Source: JABDFW01 sp035550215
GTDB taxonomy: Bacteria; Bacteroidota; Bacteroidia; Chitinophagales; Chitinophagaceae
NCBI GenBank assembly: GCA_035550215.1
Contig: DASZPM010000006.1
Location: 160,312 to 224,311 of the forward strand
DNA: 64,000 nt
Reading direction: 5' to 3'
The notes beneath the pieces were generated by a model. It was given only the letters and a program-made list of their open reading frames with translations, made no database searches and had not been told where the DNA came from. How positions within the stretch are numbered: the stretch's first letter is position 1; the number at the start of each line of letters is the position of its first letter. Below are positions 18,906 through 27,943 of this stretch, piece by piece. Made by a program: the position numbers and the translations under genes.

Positions 18906-19682
18906 CTATATATGCAAATGTAAGCCATCGTATGCTATATGAACGCCCGCAGGTAAAGATGCTTCCACCTCCTGGTGCCTGCCTAACTGGTGGCTTATAT
19001 GTGTGCAGTATGTTTCAGGCACTTCCAGTTCTTTGGTAAGGGCGATTACCTGGTTTAAGGTAAAATGGGAGATATGCTCCTCATGCCTAAGCGCATTTAC
19101 CACCATAATTTTGCTGCCGCGTATTTTGTCCTTCTCTTTTTCATCAATGCGGTTGGCATCAGTAATATAAGTAAAATCGCCAAAACGGTAAGCATATACC
19201 GGCATCTTGTGGTGCCAAACGGTTATTGGCTGCACGGGTATGTCGCCAATTACAAAAGGCGTATCATCAATGGTTATAAGGTCAATATCGGGTATGCCGG
19301 GATACCTGAAGTCAGAGAACACATAGGCAAACTCACGCTTCAGGGCTTCTTCCGTTAATGAGTTGGCATACACTTCAATAGGCTTTTTAAGAAAGTAGTT
19401 ATAAGGCCGCACATCATCCAGGCCTGCAGTGTGGTCTTTATGCGGGTGGGTAAACAGCACTGAATCTAATTTCTTATTGCTTATGCGCAGCATCTGCTGC
19501 CTGAAATCGGGGGTGGTATCAACCACTATTGTAGTGGTGTTTGATTGTACAAGTATGCTGCTCCGCAGGCGTTTATCTTTTTCATCCGGTGATGCGCACA
19601 CATAGCAGGGGCAACCAATCATCGGCACGCCGGTACTGGTTCCGGTACCCAAAAATGTTATGTTAAGTTGAGGATAAGCCAC
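18906..19682 (-). CDS. MBL-fold metallo-hydrolase, PhnP-like
   Basis: A 258-residue cytoplasmic beta-lactamase-fold hydrolase. Key motifs are LGTGTSTGVPMIGCPCYVC at the N-terminus, with the paired-cysteine insert typical of the PhnP / RNase Z-related group, and FTHPHKDHTAG, the HxHxDH metal-binding motif. VWHHKMPVYAYRFGDFTYITDA supplies further metal ligands. The family expectation is a cyclic phosphodiesterase; in PhnP it hydrolyses ribose cyclic phosphates. No phn genes are nearby, so the physiological substrate is open. Confidence 0.88.
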   Translation of the reverse strand: MAYPQLNITFLGTGTSTGVPMIGCPCYVCASPDEKDKRLRSSILVQSNTTTIVVDTTPDFRQQMLRISNKKLDSVLFTHPHKDHTAGLDDVRPYNYFLKKPIEVYANSLTEEALKREFAYVFSDFRYPGIPDIDLITIDDTPFVIGDIPVQPITVWHHKMPVYAYRFGDFTYITDANRIDEKEKDKIRGSKIMVVNALRHEEHISHFTLNQVIALTKELEVPETYCTHISHQLGRHQEVEASLPAGVHIAYDGLHLHI

Positions 19683-19728
19683 GGGGCAAATCTAAGGGTA
19701 AATGAAGAAAAGGAGAGGGATTAATGAG

Positions 19729-20001
19729 TTACTCTGCCGCCACCTGTCTTTTCATCACCTCCTCGTACAACTTCTGGCTTTCGTGGGTTAGCTTATCAAA
19801 CTCTATAGTTAGCTGGGGTATAAGTTCAAGCAGGGTATTTATCCTCCCTTCTGTATCTAAAAATTTATTAAGCACCACAATCTTCCTTTGCTCCAGCAGG
19901 CACCAGCCGCTTTGAAAAGTGCCCCTTTCATAGCGCGTTACATAGCCTGATTCGCCCAAAATATCTTCCAGTTTATCAAGTTGGTGTTGTGTGTACTTCA
20001 T
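19729..20001 (-). CDS. Conserved small hypothetical protein, 90 aa
   Basis: I do not recognise a characterised family. The protein is soluble, with an N-terminal YTQHQLDKLEDILGESGY region, a central strand-rich part (FQSGWCLLEQRKIVVLNKF) and a long C-terminal helix that looks able to form a coiled coil (LTIEFDKLTHESQKLYEEV). It lies between the metallo-hydrolase and pdxH genes on the same strand. Codon use is like its neighbours, and it has no overlapping alternative, so I believe it is a real gene. Confidence 0.7.
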   Translation of the reverse strand: MKYTQHQLDKLEDILGESGYVTRYERGTFQSGWCLLEQRKIVVLNKFLDTEGRINTLLELIPQLTIEFDKLTHESQKLYEEVMKRQVAAE

Positions 20002-20093
20002 TTTCTTGCTACATCATTTGGTTATGCAAATTTACACCATACTGCGTTAAGGGCTGGCCGTTTTATCCACAGGCAATGTTGAATAACCTGTCA

Positions 20094-20732
20094 CTAAGGC
20101 GCCAGCCTTTCAATTTTCCAGCCATCGGCTGTACGTGTGTACAACAGCCTGTCGTGCAGGCGGCTGCTTCTGCCCTGCCAAAATTCAATAGATGAAGGTA
20201 CCACGCGGTACCCGCCCCAGTGCGGCGGCCTGTGAATGCTGCCGTTAAACTCGGCCGCATATTTTTCTATATTCATCTCCAGCAATTCCCTCCCGCCTAT
20301 CACGCTGCTTTGCGGGCTTGCCCATGCACCCAGCTTGCTGCCCTCGGGGCGTGTCATAAAGTATTCATCACTTTCTTCTGCAGTCGTTTTTTCTACAGCA
20401 CCTTCTATGCGAACCTGTCTTTCCAGTTCTTTCCAAAAAAACAACAATGCAGCCCTGGGGTTTTCGGCCATATCGCTGCCTTTGTGACTGTTGTAATTGG
20501 TAAAAAAAACAAACCCTCTTTCGTCATAATCTTTCAGCAATACCGTTCTTGCCGCAGGCACCCCGTCTCTGGTGGCCGTAGCAAGCGTCATGGCATTTAC
20601 CTCGCTTATATCGCTATTCAACGCTTCAATCCACCATTTGGTAAATTGTTCTATCCCGTCTTTAATAACATCGCTTTCGTTAAGTGATGCCAGCTTATAA
20701 TCCTGCCGTATTGCTGCTATTTCTTTTTTCAT
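20094..20732 (-). CDS. pdxH: Pyridoxamine 5'-phosphate oxidase
   Basis: FMN-dependent enzyme that oxidises pyridoxine or pyridoxamine 5'-phosphate to pyridoxal 5'-phosphate, the last step of vitamin B6 synthesis or salvage. At 212 residues it is close to the usual length. Landmarks are RDGVPAARTVLLKDYDERGF, FTNYNSHKGSDMAENPRAAL, FFWKELERQVRIEGAVEK and SPQSSVI, then HRPPHWGGYRV and IEFWQGRSSRLHDR at the C-terminus, which contact FMN and PLP. I use the ATG at 20732 (MKKEIAAIRQDYK); the frame opens at 20753. Cytoplasmic. Confidence 0.95.
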   Translation of the reverse strand: MKKEIAAIRQDYKLASLNESDVIKDGIEQFTKWWIEALNSDISEVNAMTLATATRDGVPAARTVLLKDYDERGFVFFTNYNSHKGSDMAENPRAALLFFWKELERQVRIEGAVEKTTAEESDEYFMTRPEGSKLGAWASPQSSVIGGRELLEMNIEKYAAEFNGSIHRPPHWGGYRVVPSSIEFWQGRSSRLHDRLLYTRTADGWKIERLAP

Positions 20733-20751
20733 AATCACGCAAAGGTAATGC

Positions 20752-20784
20752 ACAATAAAAAAGCGGGCTGCATGGCAACCCGCT
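20752..20784 (-). terminator. Rho-independent terminator after the sugar isomerase gene
   Basis: On the minus strand the arms AGCGGGTTGC and GCAGCCCGCT (20762-20784, three-base loop, one G-U pair) are followed directly by TTTTTTATTG. It lies 25 bp after the stop of the gene at 20809 and just ahead of pdxH, separating the keto-glycoside locus from pdxH. Confidence 0.8.
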
Positions 20785-20808
20785 CAATATTTTTAAAACC
20801 ATTTTCCT

Positions 20809-21705
20809 TTAAATTTTCGGGATAAGTGGCTTTAAGTACTTTGCGTCAACTTCTGCACTTTGCATTGGTGTGCTGTTATCAAACCGCTCCTGTTCAACAA
20901 TAAAATAACGTACTCCCTTATACTTGGCACGATGCAGCAAATGCGGCCAGTCAATAGAACCCGTACCCAAATCACAAGAAGCGTCGGTATCTGTTGGCGC
21001 TGCGTCTTTTTTCCTGTCTTTCACATGTACCAGCCTGAAACGCTTGTTGTATTTATTAAAATAATGCTCCGGGTCAACACCGGCCGTAATGGCCCAGTAA
21101 ATATCCATCTCAAAAACAACGGATTCATGGTCTGTGTTCTCCAGCAGCACATCCATGGGTATTTGGCCGTCCACCGGCTTAAAAGTGTAATCATGGTTGT
21201 GGTAGCCGTAAGTAACACCATTCCTCTTGCAAACTTCACCGGCTTTATTAAACTCTTCGGCAATGCGTTTAAAATCGTCAATTGATTTTTGCGGGCCTTT
21301 GTACGGGCATATCAAATATGGCATCCCGATAGAGATTGCCTGTACCGCTTTGCCCTCAAGGCTGTTTTTGTCACCCGTAAGCGCCGAGTAGCTGCAATGG
21401 CTGCCTATCATCCGTATACCCAGTTCATCGCGTGTGTATTTTTCAAAATCAGCCGGCGTCATTCCCCAAAACATACCCTGCGGGCCTTCAAAACCTTCTA
21501 TTTCCGTATAACCAAATTTAGCAATTTGTTTTAGCGTACCCCTGGGGTCTTTGGCCATGTCTTCTCTCACCGTCCACAATTGCAGCCCGAAATTTTTAAT
21601 TTTATATCCCGGGTGTTCCGCAAAAGCGTTTTTAGCCAGCAGAGTACCTGCCGCTGCCATACCGGTTGATTGTAAAAATTTACGCCTGCTAAAACTTCTG
21701 TTCAT
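20809..21705 (-). CDS. Tat-exported sugar phosphate isomerase/epimerase-like TIM barrel (1)
   Basis: A 298-residue xylose-isomerase-like TIM-barrel protein with a twin-arginine signal (SRRKFLQSTG, then AAAGTLLAKNAFA). The barrel has the metal ligands expected of the AP-endonuclease-2 / sugar isomerase superfamily, including YGYHNHDYTF and VVFEMDIYWAITAGVDP, then RLVHVKDRKK and FIVEQERFD. Most relatives act on cytoplasmic phosphosugars, so periplasmic export is informative. Members of this group include lyases and hydratases of 3-keto-glycosides, which fits the adjacent subunit 3 and GMC genes. It is the last gene of the minus-strand run that begins near 34014. Exact reaction not readable. Confidence 0.85.
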   Translation of the reverse strand: MNRSFSRRKFLQSTGMAAAGTLLAKNAFAEHPGYKIKNFGLQLWTVREDMAKDPRGTLKQIAKFGYTEIEGFEGPQGMFWGMTPADFEKYTRDELGIRMIGSHCSYSALTGDKNSLEGKAVQAISIGMPYLICPYKGPQKSIDDFKRIAEEFNKAGEVCKRNGVTYGYHNHDYTFKPVDGQIPMDVLLENTDHESVVFEMDIYWAITAGVDPEHYFNKYNKRFRLVHVKDRKKDAAPTDTDASCDLGTGSIDWPHLLHRAKYKGVRYFIVEQERFDNSTPMQSAEVDAKYLKPLIPKI

Positions 21706-21812
21706 TTTCGTACGGAGCGGGGTATACCGGTAAAATAGAGCATAGCATGCCCTTTGTTACCCGGCAACCTCATTTAATTTTTAAGCAATTTAAATTTCAA
21801 ACGGTAAAAGGC

Positions 21813-22385
21813 CTATGTAGCCCATGCTTTGTCGCCTTTTTTGTAAGGTATGCAGCCGTCGTACCTGCCCGGAACCGCCACATAACGCAATGCTTTTGTC
21901 GCTCCCGGTTCGCTGGTAAAGTAGCCCCAAATAGTTAATTGCTTAATCATAGAGAAATAATGGTTGGGGTCACCTTCTTTCCTTGTTTTGTTGTAATCTT
22001 TTGCCTCTTTATCCAGGTCAACCAGCAAGTCGTGCTTTTCTTGTGCAGAAAGGCTCATAAAGTCTTTGCTGAATTTTTTCTGGCTTGCATCACCCAATTT
22101 GGCTATGCCGTCGGCAAACGTTTTTTGATCCTTTTCGTCGTAGCAGTCCGTCACTATGGTTTGCATAAATGCACCAATTTTTGCTTCCTTGGCACCCGGC
22201 GAGCCGGCTGTCGCGGGCAGAATTGTTTCACCCACTTCATCAAGCAGCGCAACAGTATCGGGGGTAAACGTACCCGAGGCCGTTGATGTTGTTGGGTTTT
22301 TACAGCCCGACAGGAAAGCTTCTGCTCCAATAATAGTGCCGCCTAATATTAGGGCCACTCTTGATAAGGCATCTCTTCTGTTCAT
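21813..22385 (-). CDS. Gluconate 2-dehydrogenase subunit 3 family protein (Tat-exported)
   Basis: A 190-residue small subunit partner of GMC-type sugar dehydrogenases. The N-terminus MNRRDALSRVALILGG reads as a twin-arginine signal and ends in a possible lipobox-like LSGC, so the protein may be lipid-anchored or processed near residue 28. The rest matches the family: FTPDTVALLDEVGETILPAT, SPGAKEAKIGAFM and YFSMIKQLTIWGYFTSEPG. In glucoside-3-dehydrogenase and related enzymes this subunit carries the export signal and the folded GMC flavoprotein travels with it. It is the only such gene here, beside five GMC genes without signals. Stop is 67 bp downstream of the GMC1 stop-proximal gap on the same strand. 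Confidence 0.9.
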   Translation of the reverse strand: MNRRDALSRVALILGGTIIGAEAFLSGCKNPTTSTASGTFTPDTVALLDEVGETILPATAGSPGAKEAKIGAFMQTIVTDCYDEKDQKTFADGIAKLGDASQKKFSKDFMSLSAQEKHDLLVDLDKEAKDYNKTRKEGDPNHYFSMIKQLTIWGYFTSEPGATKALRYVAVPGRYDGCIPYKKGDKAWAT

Positions 22386-22452
22386 GGTTTTTTGATATTT
22401 AAAAAGGTTTCACAATATAAACTTAAGTAATTCTGTTTAAATTTTATGTCAA

Positions 22453-24186
22453 CTATATATTTCCTTTCTTCATTTCATCCGCTGCATGGTTTGCCGCGCG
22501 CGCGGTAATGGCCATGTAGGTTAACGACGGGTTTTGATAACCTGTTGACGTCATACACGCGCCATCTGTTACAAATACATTGTTGCACGCATGCAACTGG
22601 TTCCATTTGTTCAGCAACGATGTTTTTGGGTCTTTACCCATTCTCACCCCACCTACTTCGTGTATATCAAGCCCCGGCGCCTGTTTGGTGTCAAAAGGCG
22701 TTATGTTCTTACAACCCGCTTTATCAAGCATTTCAGATGCCTGTGTAATAAAATCTTTTAACTGTTTCTCGTCATTGTCATCATATCCTACGGAAGTTAT
22801 TAGTTGCGGCATACCCCATTCGTCCGTTTTATCCCTGCTAAGTCTTACATGGTTCTCATACCTGGGTATTGTCTCGCCCTGGTTGGTCATATATACATTC
22901 CAGCCTCCTGGTTCGGTAAGGCTTACCTTATACGCTGCGCCTATGGTATCCGAAGCAGTACGGTCATCCAGGCTGCTTCTCCACGCGCCCATAAATACCA
23001 TATAACCGCGCATAAAATCCAGGTTCTTTTCCTGCCCGTAAACATTCCTGAATGTGGGCATGATTACTTCGGTCGGCCGACGGCCAAAATAATAGCTGTC
23101 TTCAAAACCGTCTATCGTCCCGGTTACCCTGCCCCGGTAATTTTGAAATGCTATATACCTGCCCATTAACCCATTGTCGTTACCAAGCCCGTTGGGAAAG
23201 CGGCTTGATGTTGAATTAAGCAACAACAGGTTGGTGTTTAAACAGGCGGCATTTACAAAAATTATCCTTGCATAATATTCGGTGTCCTTTTTTGTTTCTG
23301 CATCAATAACCTTAACGCCTGTTGCTTTGCCTTTTTGCACATCGTATATAACAGAGTGTACCACTGAAAACGGCCTGACGGTTAAATTGCCCGTTTTTGC
23401 CGCCCACGGCAAGGTGGTTGAATTGGAACTGAAATACCCGCTGAACGTACACCCCCGTTCACAAAGACTCCGTGCCTGGCACGGCCCGCGCCCCTGCTGA
23501 AAATGAATGGCTTCTGGCTTCGTTAAATGTGCACACCTGCCCTTAAGTACATACCTGCCTTTGTAGTTTTGCGCGACGGACTGTTGTATATGCTCCTCAA
23601 CACAGTTTAAATCCCACGGAGGTAAAAACTCACCATCTGGCAAATGCTCAAGACCATCTTTATTGCCGCTTATGCCTGCAAATTTTTCCACGTACGAGTA
23701 CCATGGCGCCATGTCTTCATACCGTATCGGCCAGTCAACAGCAAAACCGTCTTTGGCAGGAGCTTCAAATTCAAAACGGCTGAACCGTTGTGTTTGCCTG
23801 CCCCATGTTAACGATTTGCCGCCTACCTGGTAGCCGCGTATCCAGTCGAACGGCTTTTCCTGTATATAGGGATGGTCTTTATCCCTCACAAAAAAATGCT
23901 GCGCGCCTTCATCAAAAGCATAACATTTACTTACTATTGGGTTTTCATCCTTGATAGATTTTTTTAATTCACCCCTGTGCGCAAACTCCCATGGTGCTTT
24001 GGTTGCTGTTGGGTAATCTTTTATATGCACAACGTTCCTGCCCCGTTCAAGTACCAGCGTTTTTAAGCCCCGTTCGCACAATTCCTTAGCCGCCCAGCCT
24101 CCACTTATGCCTGAACCAACAACAATAGCGTCGTATGTATTTTGCGCTACCGCCCTATTGTTGATATGTAAGGAATCCGTCGGCAT
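22453..24186 (-). CDS. GMC oxidoreductase 1
   Basis: FAD-dependent glucose-methanol-choline oxidoreductase, 577 residues, without a signal peptide. FAD-binding G24xGxxG (VVGSGISGGWAAKEL), then RGYQVGGKSLTWGRQ in GMC_oxred_N, and GMC_oxred_C with the catalytic pair His509 (DIHEVGG) and Asn552 (YQNPSLT). A cysteine set C236-x5-C242-x3-C246 lies between the domains. With subunit 3 it would oxidise a hydroxyl of a sugar or glycoside, by family precedent C3 of a glucoside, in the periplasm. It is the GMC nearest to the subunit 3 gene and therefore the likeliest primary partner. Its short N-terminal lead (LHINNRAVAQNTYDA) is shared with GMC2 and GMC3. Confidence 0.92.
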   Translation of the reverse strand: MPTDSLHINNRAVAQNTYDAIVVGSGISGGWAAKELCERGLKTLVLERGRNVVHIKDYPTATKAPWEFAHRGELKKSIKDENPIVSKCYAFDEGAQHFFVRDKDHPYIQEKPFDWIRGYQVGGKSLTWGRQTQRFSRFEFEAPAKDGFAVDWPIRYEDMAPWYSYVEKFAGISGNKDGLEHLPDGEFLPPWDLNCVEEHIQQSVAQNYKGRYVLKGRCAHLTKPEAIHFQQGRGPCQARSLCERGCTFSGYFSSNSTTLPWAAKTGNLTVRPFSVVHSVIYDVQKGKATGVKVIDAETKKDTEYYARIIFVNAACLNTNLLLLNSTSSRFPNGLGNDNGLMGRYIAFQNYRGRVTGTIDGFEDSYYFGRRPTEVIMPTFRNVYGQEKNLDFMRGYMVFMGAWRSSLDDRTASDTIGAAYKVSLTEPGGWNVYMTNQGETIPRYENHVRLSRDKTDEWGMPQLITSVGYDDNDEKQLKDFITQASEMLDKAGCKNITPFDTKQAPGLDIHEVGGVRMGKDPKTSLLNKWNQLHACNNVFVTDGACMTSTGYQNPSLTYMAITARAANHAADEMKKGNI

Positions 24187-24264
24187 TTTTTTAGTTCATC
24201 ATTGTCTTTTAAGATAAATAATCTCTTAACCTGCTATTCCTGCTCATCGTAATAGTGCTGCTCT

Positions 24265-25989
24265 CTATACCTCGCCTTTTTTCAACTGCTCTATTGCATA
24301 ATTAGCTGCCCTTGCCGTTAACGCCATAAACGTTAAAGACGGGTTTTGTGTGCTGGTACTGTGCATACTGCTTCCATCGGTAACAAATACATTTTTGCAG
24401 GCATGCAATTGGTTCCAGCCATTCAGCATAGACGTCTTGGGGTCTTTACCCATGCGTATCCCGCCCACTTCGTGAATGTCCAGCCCGGGTGCCTGTTTGC
24501 TGTCGTTCTGGCTTATATTCTTGCAGCCTGCCTTATCCAGCATTTCAGCGCCCTGTGTTAAAAAGTCTTTCATCAGTTTTACATCGTTGTCGTCATAGTC
24601 AACCGATGTTATAAGCTGCGGAATACCCCAATCGTCTGTTTTATCTTTACTCAGTCTTACATGGTTGGTGGCTTTTGGCACTGTTTCGCCCTGCATCATC
24701 ATAGATACATACCAATCCCCTGCTTCATCAATCGTATCCTTAAATGATGCGCCTATTTGTTCATCACCTTCTTTAGGCGTAGCCCTGCTGCGGAATACGC
24801 TGTAAAAAGTCATATATCCGCGCAGAAAATCAGTTTCCTGTTTATACACGTTCCTGAAATTTGGCATCATTGGCTGTGTTGGCCTTCTGCCATAATAATA
24901 TTTATCGGGCGGCCCGTCGTAAGACGCAAACAGGGTACCGCGGTAATTATGAAATGCTATGTATTTACCCAAAACGTCATAATCGTTGCCCAACCCGTTG
25001 GGAAAGCGTTTTGAAGTTGAGTTAAGTAATATAAGGTTTGAATTTAAACAGGCGGCATTTACGAAAATAACCCGGGCAAAAAAGTCTGTTGATTGCTTTG
25101 TTTCTGCGTCTATTATCTTAACTCCCGTTGCCCTGCCTTTTTGTTCATCATAAATGATGGAATGTACCACCGAGTTGGGCCTTATAGTAAGGTTACCGGT
25201 TTTTGCCGCCCACGGCAGGGTAGATGCATTGGAACTAAAATATCCTCCAAATGGGCAGCCGCGCTCACACAGGCTTCTTGCCTGGCATTGGTTGCGCCCC
25301 TGCTGTATATGTATTTCTTTTGGTTTGGTTAAGTGCGCGCAACGGCCTTGTACTACATAACGGTTTTTAAAACCGGCCATTATTTTTTGCTGTACCTCTT
25401 TTTCGGGGCAGTTCATTTCCCATGCGGGAAGAAACTCTCCATCGGGCAGCGTCTCCACTCCATCCCTGTTACCGCTTATGCCTGCAAAAAGTTCAACATG
25501 GCTGTACCATGGTGCAATATCTTCATACCGTATGGGCCAGTCTCCAAAACCGTCCCTGGCAGGGCCCTCAAAATCGAATTTGCTCCAACGCTGTGTTTGC
25601 CGTGCCCATAGCAACGATTTACCGCCCACCTGGTAACCGCGTATCCAGTCAAAAGGCTTTTCCTGTATGTAGGGATGTTCAGTATCCTTAACAAAAAAAT
25701 GCTGGGAAGATTCACCAAAAGCATAACACCGGCTGACTACCGGGTTTTTTTGGGTTACTTCCAAAGGCATCTCTCCCCTGTGGGCAAATTCCCACGGATT
25801 TTTGGTGGCAGTGGGGTAATCTTTCAGGTGCACAACGTTTCTGCCCCGTTCCACCACGAGCGTTTTCAGGCCATGCTCACATAGTTCTTTGGCAGCCCAG
25901 CCGCCGCTAATACCTGAACCGATGACGATTGCATCGTAGGTGTTTTGTGCGACACCCCCTGAATTGATATGTAATGTATCTCCTGGCAT
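24265..25989 (-). CDS. GMC oxidoreductase 2
   Basis: A 574-residue paralogue of GMC1, closely similar along its whole length. The start at 25989 (MPGDTLHINSGGVAQ) matches the N-termini of GMC1 and GMC3; the open frame to 26181 only covers the intergenic region and the end of GMC3. FAD motif GSGISGG, the C-x5-C-x3-C set in CQARSLCERGCPFGG, and the catalytic pair in DIHEVGGIRMG and TQNPSLT are all intact. Differences from GMC1 cluster in the substrate-facing segment around residues 340-440 (YDGPPDKYYYG, SRATPKEGDEQIG). Expected to use the same exported subunit 3. Confidence 0.9.
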   Translation of the reverse strand: MPGDTLHINSGGVAQNTYDAIVIGSGISGGWAAKELCEHGLKTLVVERGRNVVHLKDYPTATKNPWEFAHRGEMPLEVTQKNPVVSRCYAFGESSQHFFVKDTEHPYIQEKPFDWIRGYQVGGKSLLWARQTQRWSKFDFEGPARDGFGDWPIRYEDIAPWYSHVELFAGISGNRDGVETLPDGEFLPAWEMNCPEKEVQQKIMAGFKNRYVVQGRCAHLTKPKEIHIQQGRNQCQARSLCERGCPFGGYFSSNASTLPWAAKTGNLTIRPNSVVHSIIYDEQKGRATGVKIIDAETKQSTDFFARVIFVNAACLNSNLILLNSTSKRFPNGLGNDYDVLGKYIAFHNYRGTLFASYDGPPDKYYYGRRPTQPMMPNFRNVYKQETDFLRGYMTFYSVFRSRATPKEGDEQIGASFKDTIDEAGDWYVSMMMQGETVPKATNHVRLSKDKTDDWGIPQLITSVDYDDNDVKLMKDFLTQGAEMLDKAGCKNISQNDSKQAPGLDIHEVGGIRMGKDPKTSMLNGWNQLHACKNVFVTDGSSMHSTSTQNPSLTFMALTARAANYAIEQLKKGEV

Positions 25990-26045
25990 CCTATGGTTTT
26001 TTATACGTGATTTCTTGAAATGGTTCCAGTGATTTTGCCCGCATA

Positions 26046-27767
26046 TTATACATTTCCTTTCTTCAATTCCTCCACGGCATGGTTTGCTGCTCTTGCTGTT
26101 AATGCCATGTACAGAATGGATGGGCTTTGATTGGCAGTACTTGCCATACAGGCCCCGTCTGTTACGAATACATTCTGGCATTGGTGCATTTGATTCCAGC
26201 CATTAAGCAGGGATGTTTTCGGGTCTTTACCCATCCGGCAGCCGCCCATTTCATGTATATCCCGGCCGGGCGCCCAATGGTTGTCAATAGTGTAAATATC
26301 CTTCACGCCTGCAGCGTCCAGCATAGCCTGCCCCTCTGTTAAAAAATCGTTCAGCATTTTTTCATCGTTATCATCATACCCAACATTCATGGTAAGCAGG
26401 GGTATGCCCCACTGGTCTTTCTTGTCCTTGCTTAAATATACGCTGTTACTTTCTTTTGGTATAGTTTCGCCCTGCATATACATATAAGCGCCCCACTCGC
26501 CTGCTTCACTCATGGCATCCTTAAACCCGGCGCCTATTTGTTCTTCGGAGTTTCGTATACCCCTGTCGCGGTTAATGTCAATAAAAGCCATATAACCACC
26601 TACAAAATCCATCTCGTGTTTCTTTATGTTCCTGAAATTCGCCATCATGCTTTCAGATGGCCGCCTGCCGTAATAATATGTGTCAAGAAAGCCCTCAATA
26701 CGGCCGCCCACTGCGCCGCGGTAATTTTGAAAGCAAACATATTTGCCAAGTAATCCGTTATCATTACCCAGGCCGTCGGGAAAACGCGCTGATGTTGAGT
26801 TGAGCAGTATTAAATTGCTGTTTAGCGCAGATGCATTAGAAAAAATAATACGGGCAAAATAATCTGTTTGCTGTTTTGTATTTGTGTCAATTACCCGTAC
26901 GCCTGTCGCCCTTCCTTTCTTTTCATCATAAATGATGGAATGCACCACTGAAAACGGCCTCACAGTGAGGTTGCCCGTTTTGGCTGCCCAGGGCAAGGTA
27001 GAGGAATTGGAGCTGAAATACCCGCCAAACGGGCAGCCCCGCATACACATATCCCTTGCCTGGCAACGGCTGCGGCCCTGCTGCAAATGAATATCTTTGG
27101 GCTGCGAGAGGTGTGCCCAGCGGCCCTGTATCATGTACCGGTCGGGGTATTTGGCGCTAATCCTTTTCTTTACTTCTTTTTCTACACAGTTAAATTCAAA
27201 GGCAGGCAGGTAATTACCATCGGGCATTGCTTCAAGGCCATCTTTATTACCGCAGATACCCGCAAACTCTTCCACGTGGCTGTACCACGGCGCAACATCT
27301 TCATAGCCAATCGGCCATTCAATGCCGTAGCCATACCTTGCCGGGTTTATAAATTCATAAGGGCTCCATCTAGGGCAGGCACGGCCCCATATAAGCGATT
27401 TACCGCCTACCTGGTAACCGCGTATCCACTCAAAAGGTTTTTCCTGCACGTAGGGGTGGTCTGCGTCCTTTATAAAAAAATGCTCTGTGCTTTCGTCGTA
27501 GCCCGCAGCTTGTGAAATAAGCGGGTTAGCTTCAGCATCTTCAGCCGTAATACGTCCACGGTGTTTAAATTCCCAGGGCGCCATCGTAGCAGTGGGGTAG
27601 TCTTTTAAATGCTTTACATCCCTGCCGCGTTCTAATACCAGTGTTTTCAGGCCGTGTTCACACAACTCTTTTGCTGCCCATCCGCCGCTGATGCCCGAAC
27701 CGATTACTATGGCATCATACGTGTTTTGAGCAACCCCGCCTGAATTAATATGTAATGTATCTCCCAT
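26046..27767 (-). CDS. GMC oxidoreductase 3, catalytic Asn replaced by Ser
   Basis: A 573-residue paralogue of GMC1 and GMC2 with the same N-terminal lead (start 27767, MGDTLHINSGG). FAD motif GSGISGG and the cysteine set (CQARDMCMRGCPFGG) are present, as is the catalytic His in DIHEMGGCRMG (about 505). At the position where the other four paralogues have Asn in NPSL, this one reads ANQSPSIL, giving Ser at about 548. In GMC enzymes that position is His or Asn and helps position the substrate hydroxyl, so this copy may have altered or lost activity. The frame is open and otherwise well kept, so it is not a simple pseudogene. Confidence 0.9.
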   Translation of the reverse strand: MGDTLHINSGGVAQNTYDAIVIGSGISGGWAAKELCEHGLKTLVLERGRDVKHLKDYPTATMAPWEFKHRGRITAEDAEANPLISQAAGYDESTEHFFIKDADHPYVQEKPFEWIRGYQVGGKSLIWGRACPRWSPYEFINPARYGYGIEWPIGYEDVAPWYSHVEEFAGICGNKDGLEAMPDGNYLPAFEFNCVEKEVKKRISAKYPDRYMIQGRWAHLSQPKDIHLQQGRSRCQARDMCMRGCPFGGYFSSNSSTLPWAAKTGNLTVRPFSVVHSIIYDEKKGRATGVRVIDTNTKQQTDYFARIIFSNASALNSNLILLNSTSARFPDGLGNDNGLLGKYVCFQNYRGAVGGRIEGFLDTYYYGRRPSESMMANFRNIKKHEMDFVGGYMAFIDINRDRGIRNSEEQIGAGFKDAMSEAGEWGAYMYMQGETIPKESNSVYLSKDKKDQWGIPLLTMNVGYDDNDEKMLNDFLTEGQAMLDAAGVKDIYTIDNHWAPGRDIHEMGGCRMGKDPKTSLLNGWNQMHQCQNVFVTDGACMASTANQSPSILYMALTARAANHAVEELKKGNV

Positions 27768-27860
27768 GAAAGAATGACACCTCCCCATTTACCTAAAGAG
27801 AAACAGGGAACAGTGTATGTTTAATTTATACCAGGTTATTATTACGCCGGCCCGCTTTTA

Positions 27861-27910
27861 GAAGCTTCGCAATATCTTCCCCCTTTATAGTTAAAAATAT
27901 CACGAAGCTT
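27861..27910. repeat. Inverted repeat between GMC4 and GMC3
   Basis: Arms AAGCTTCG (27862-27869) and CGAAGCTT (27903-27910) are perfect 8-bp complements about 33 bp apart, with further weak pairing inside. It lies in the 176-bp gap between the GMC4 stop and the GMC3 start. No T-run follows on either strand, so it is not a convincing terminator; operator or RNA structure are alternatives. Confidence 0.35.
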
Positions 27911-27943
27911 ACAGTGCCATTTAAGGAGCGACGAAACGTAATC

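Noticed and set aside
25990..26181. N-terminal extension of GMC2 with several cysteines
   Set aside because: It overlaps the end of GMC3 and the gap, has no counterpart in GMC1 or GMC3, and the ATG at 25989 matches the paralogues.
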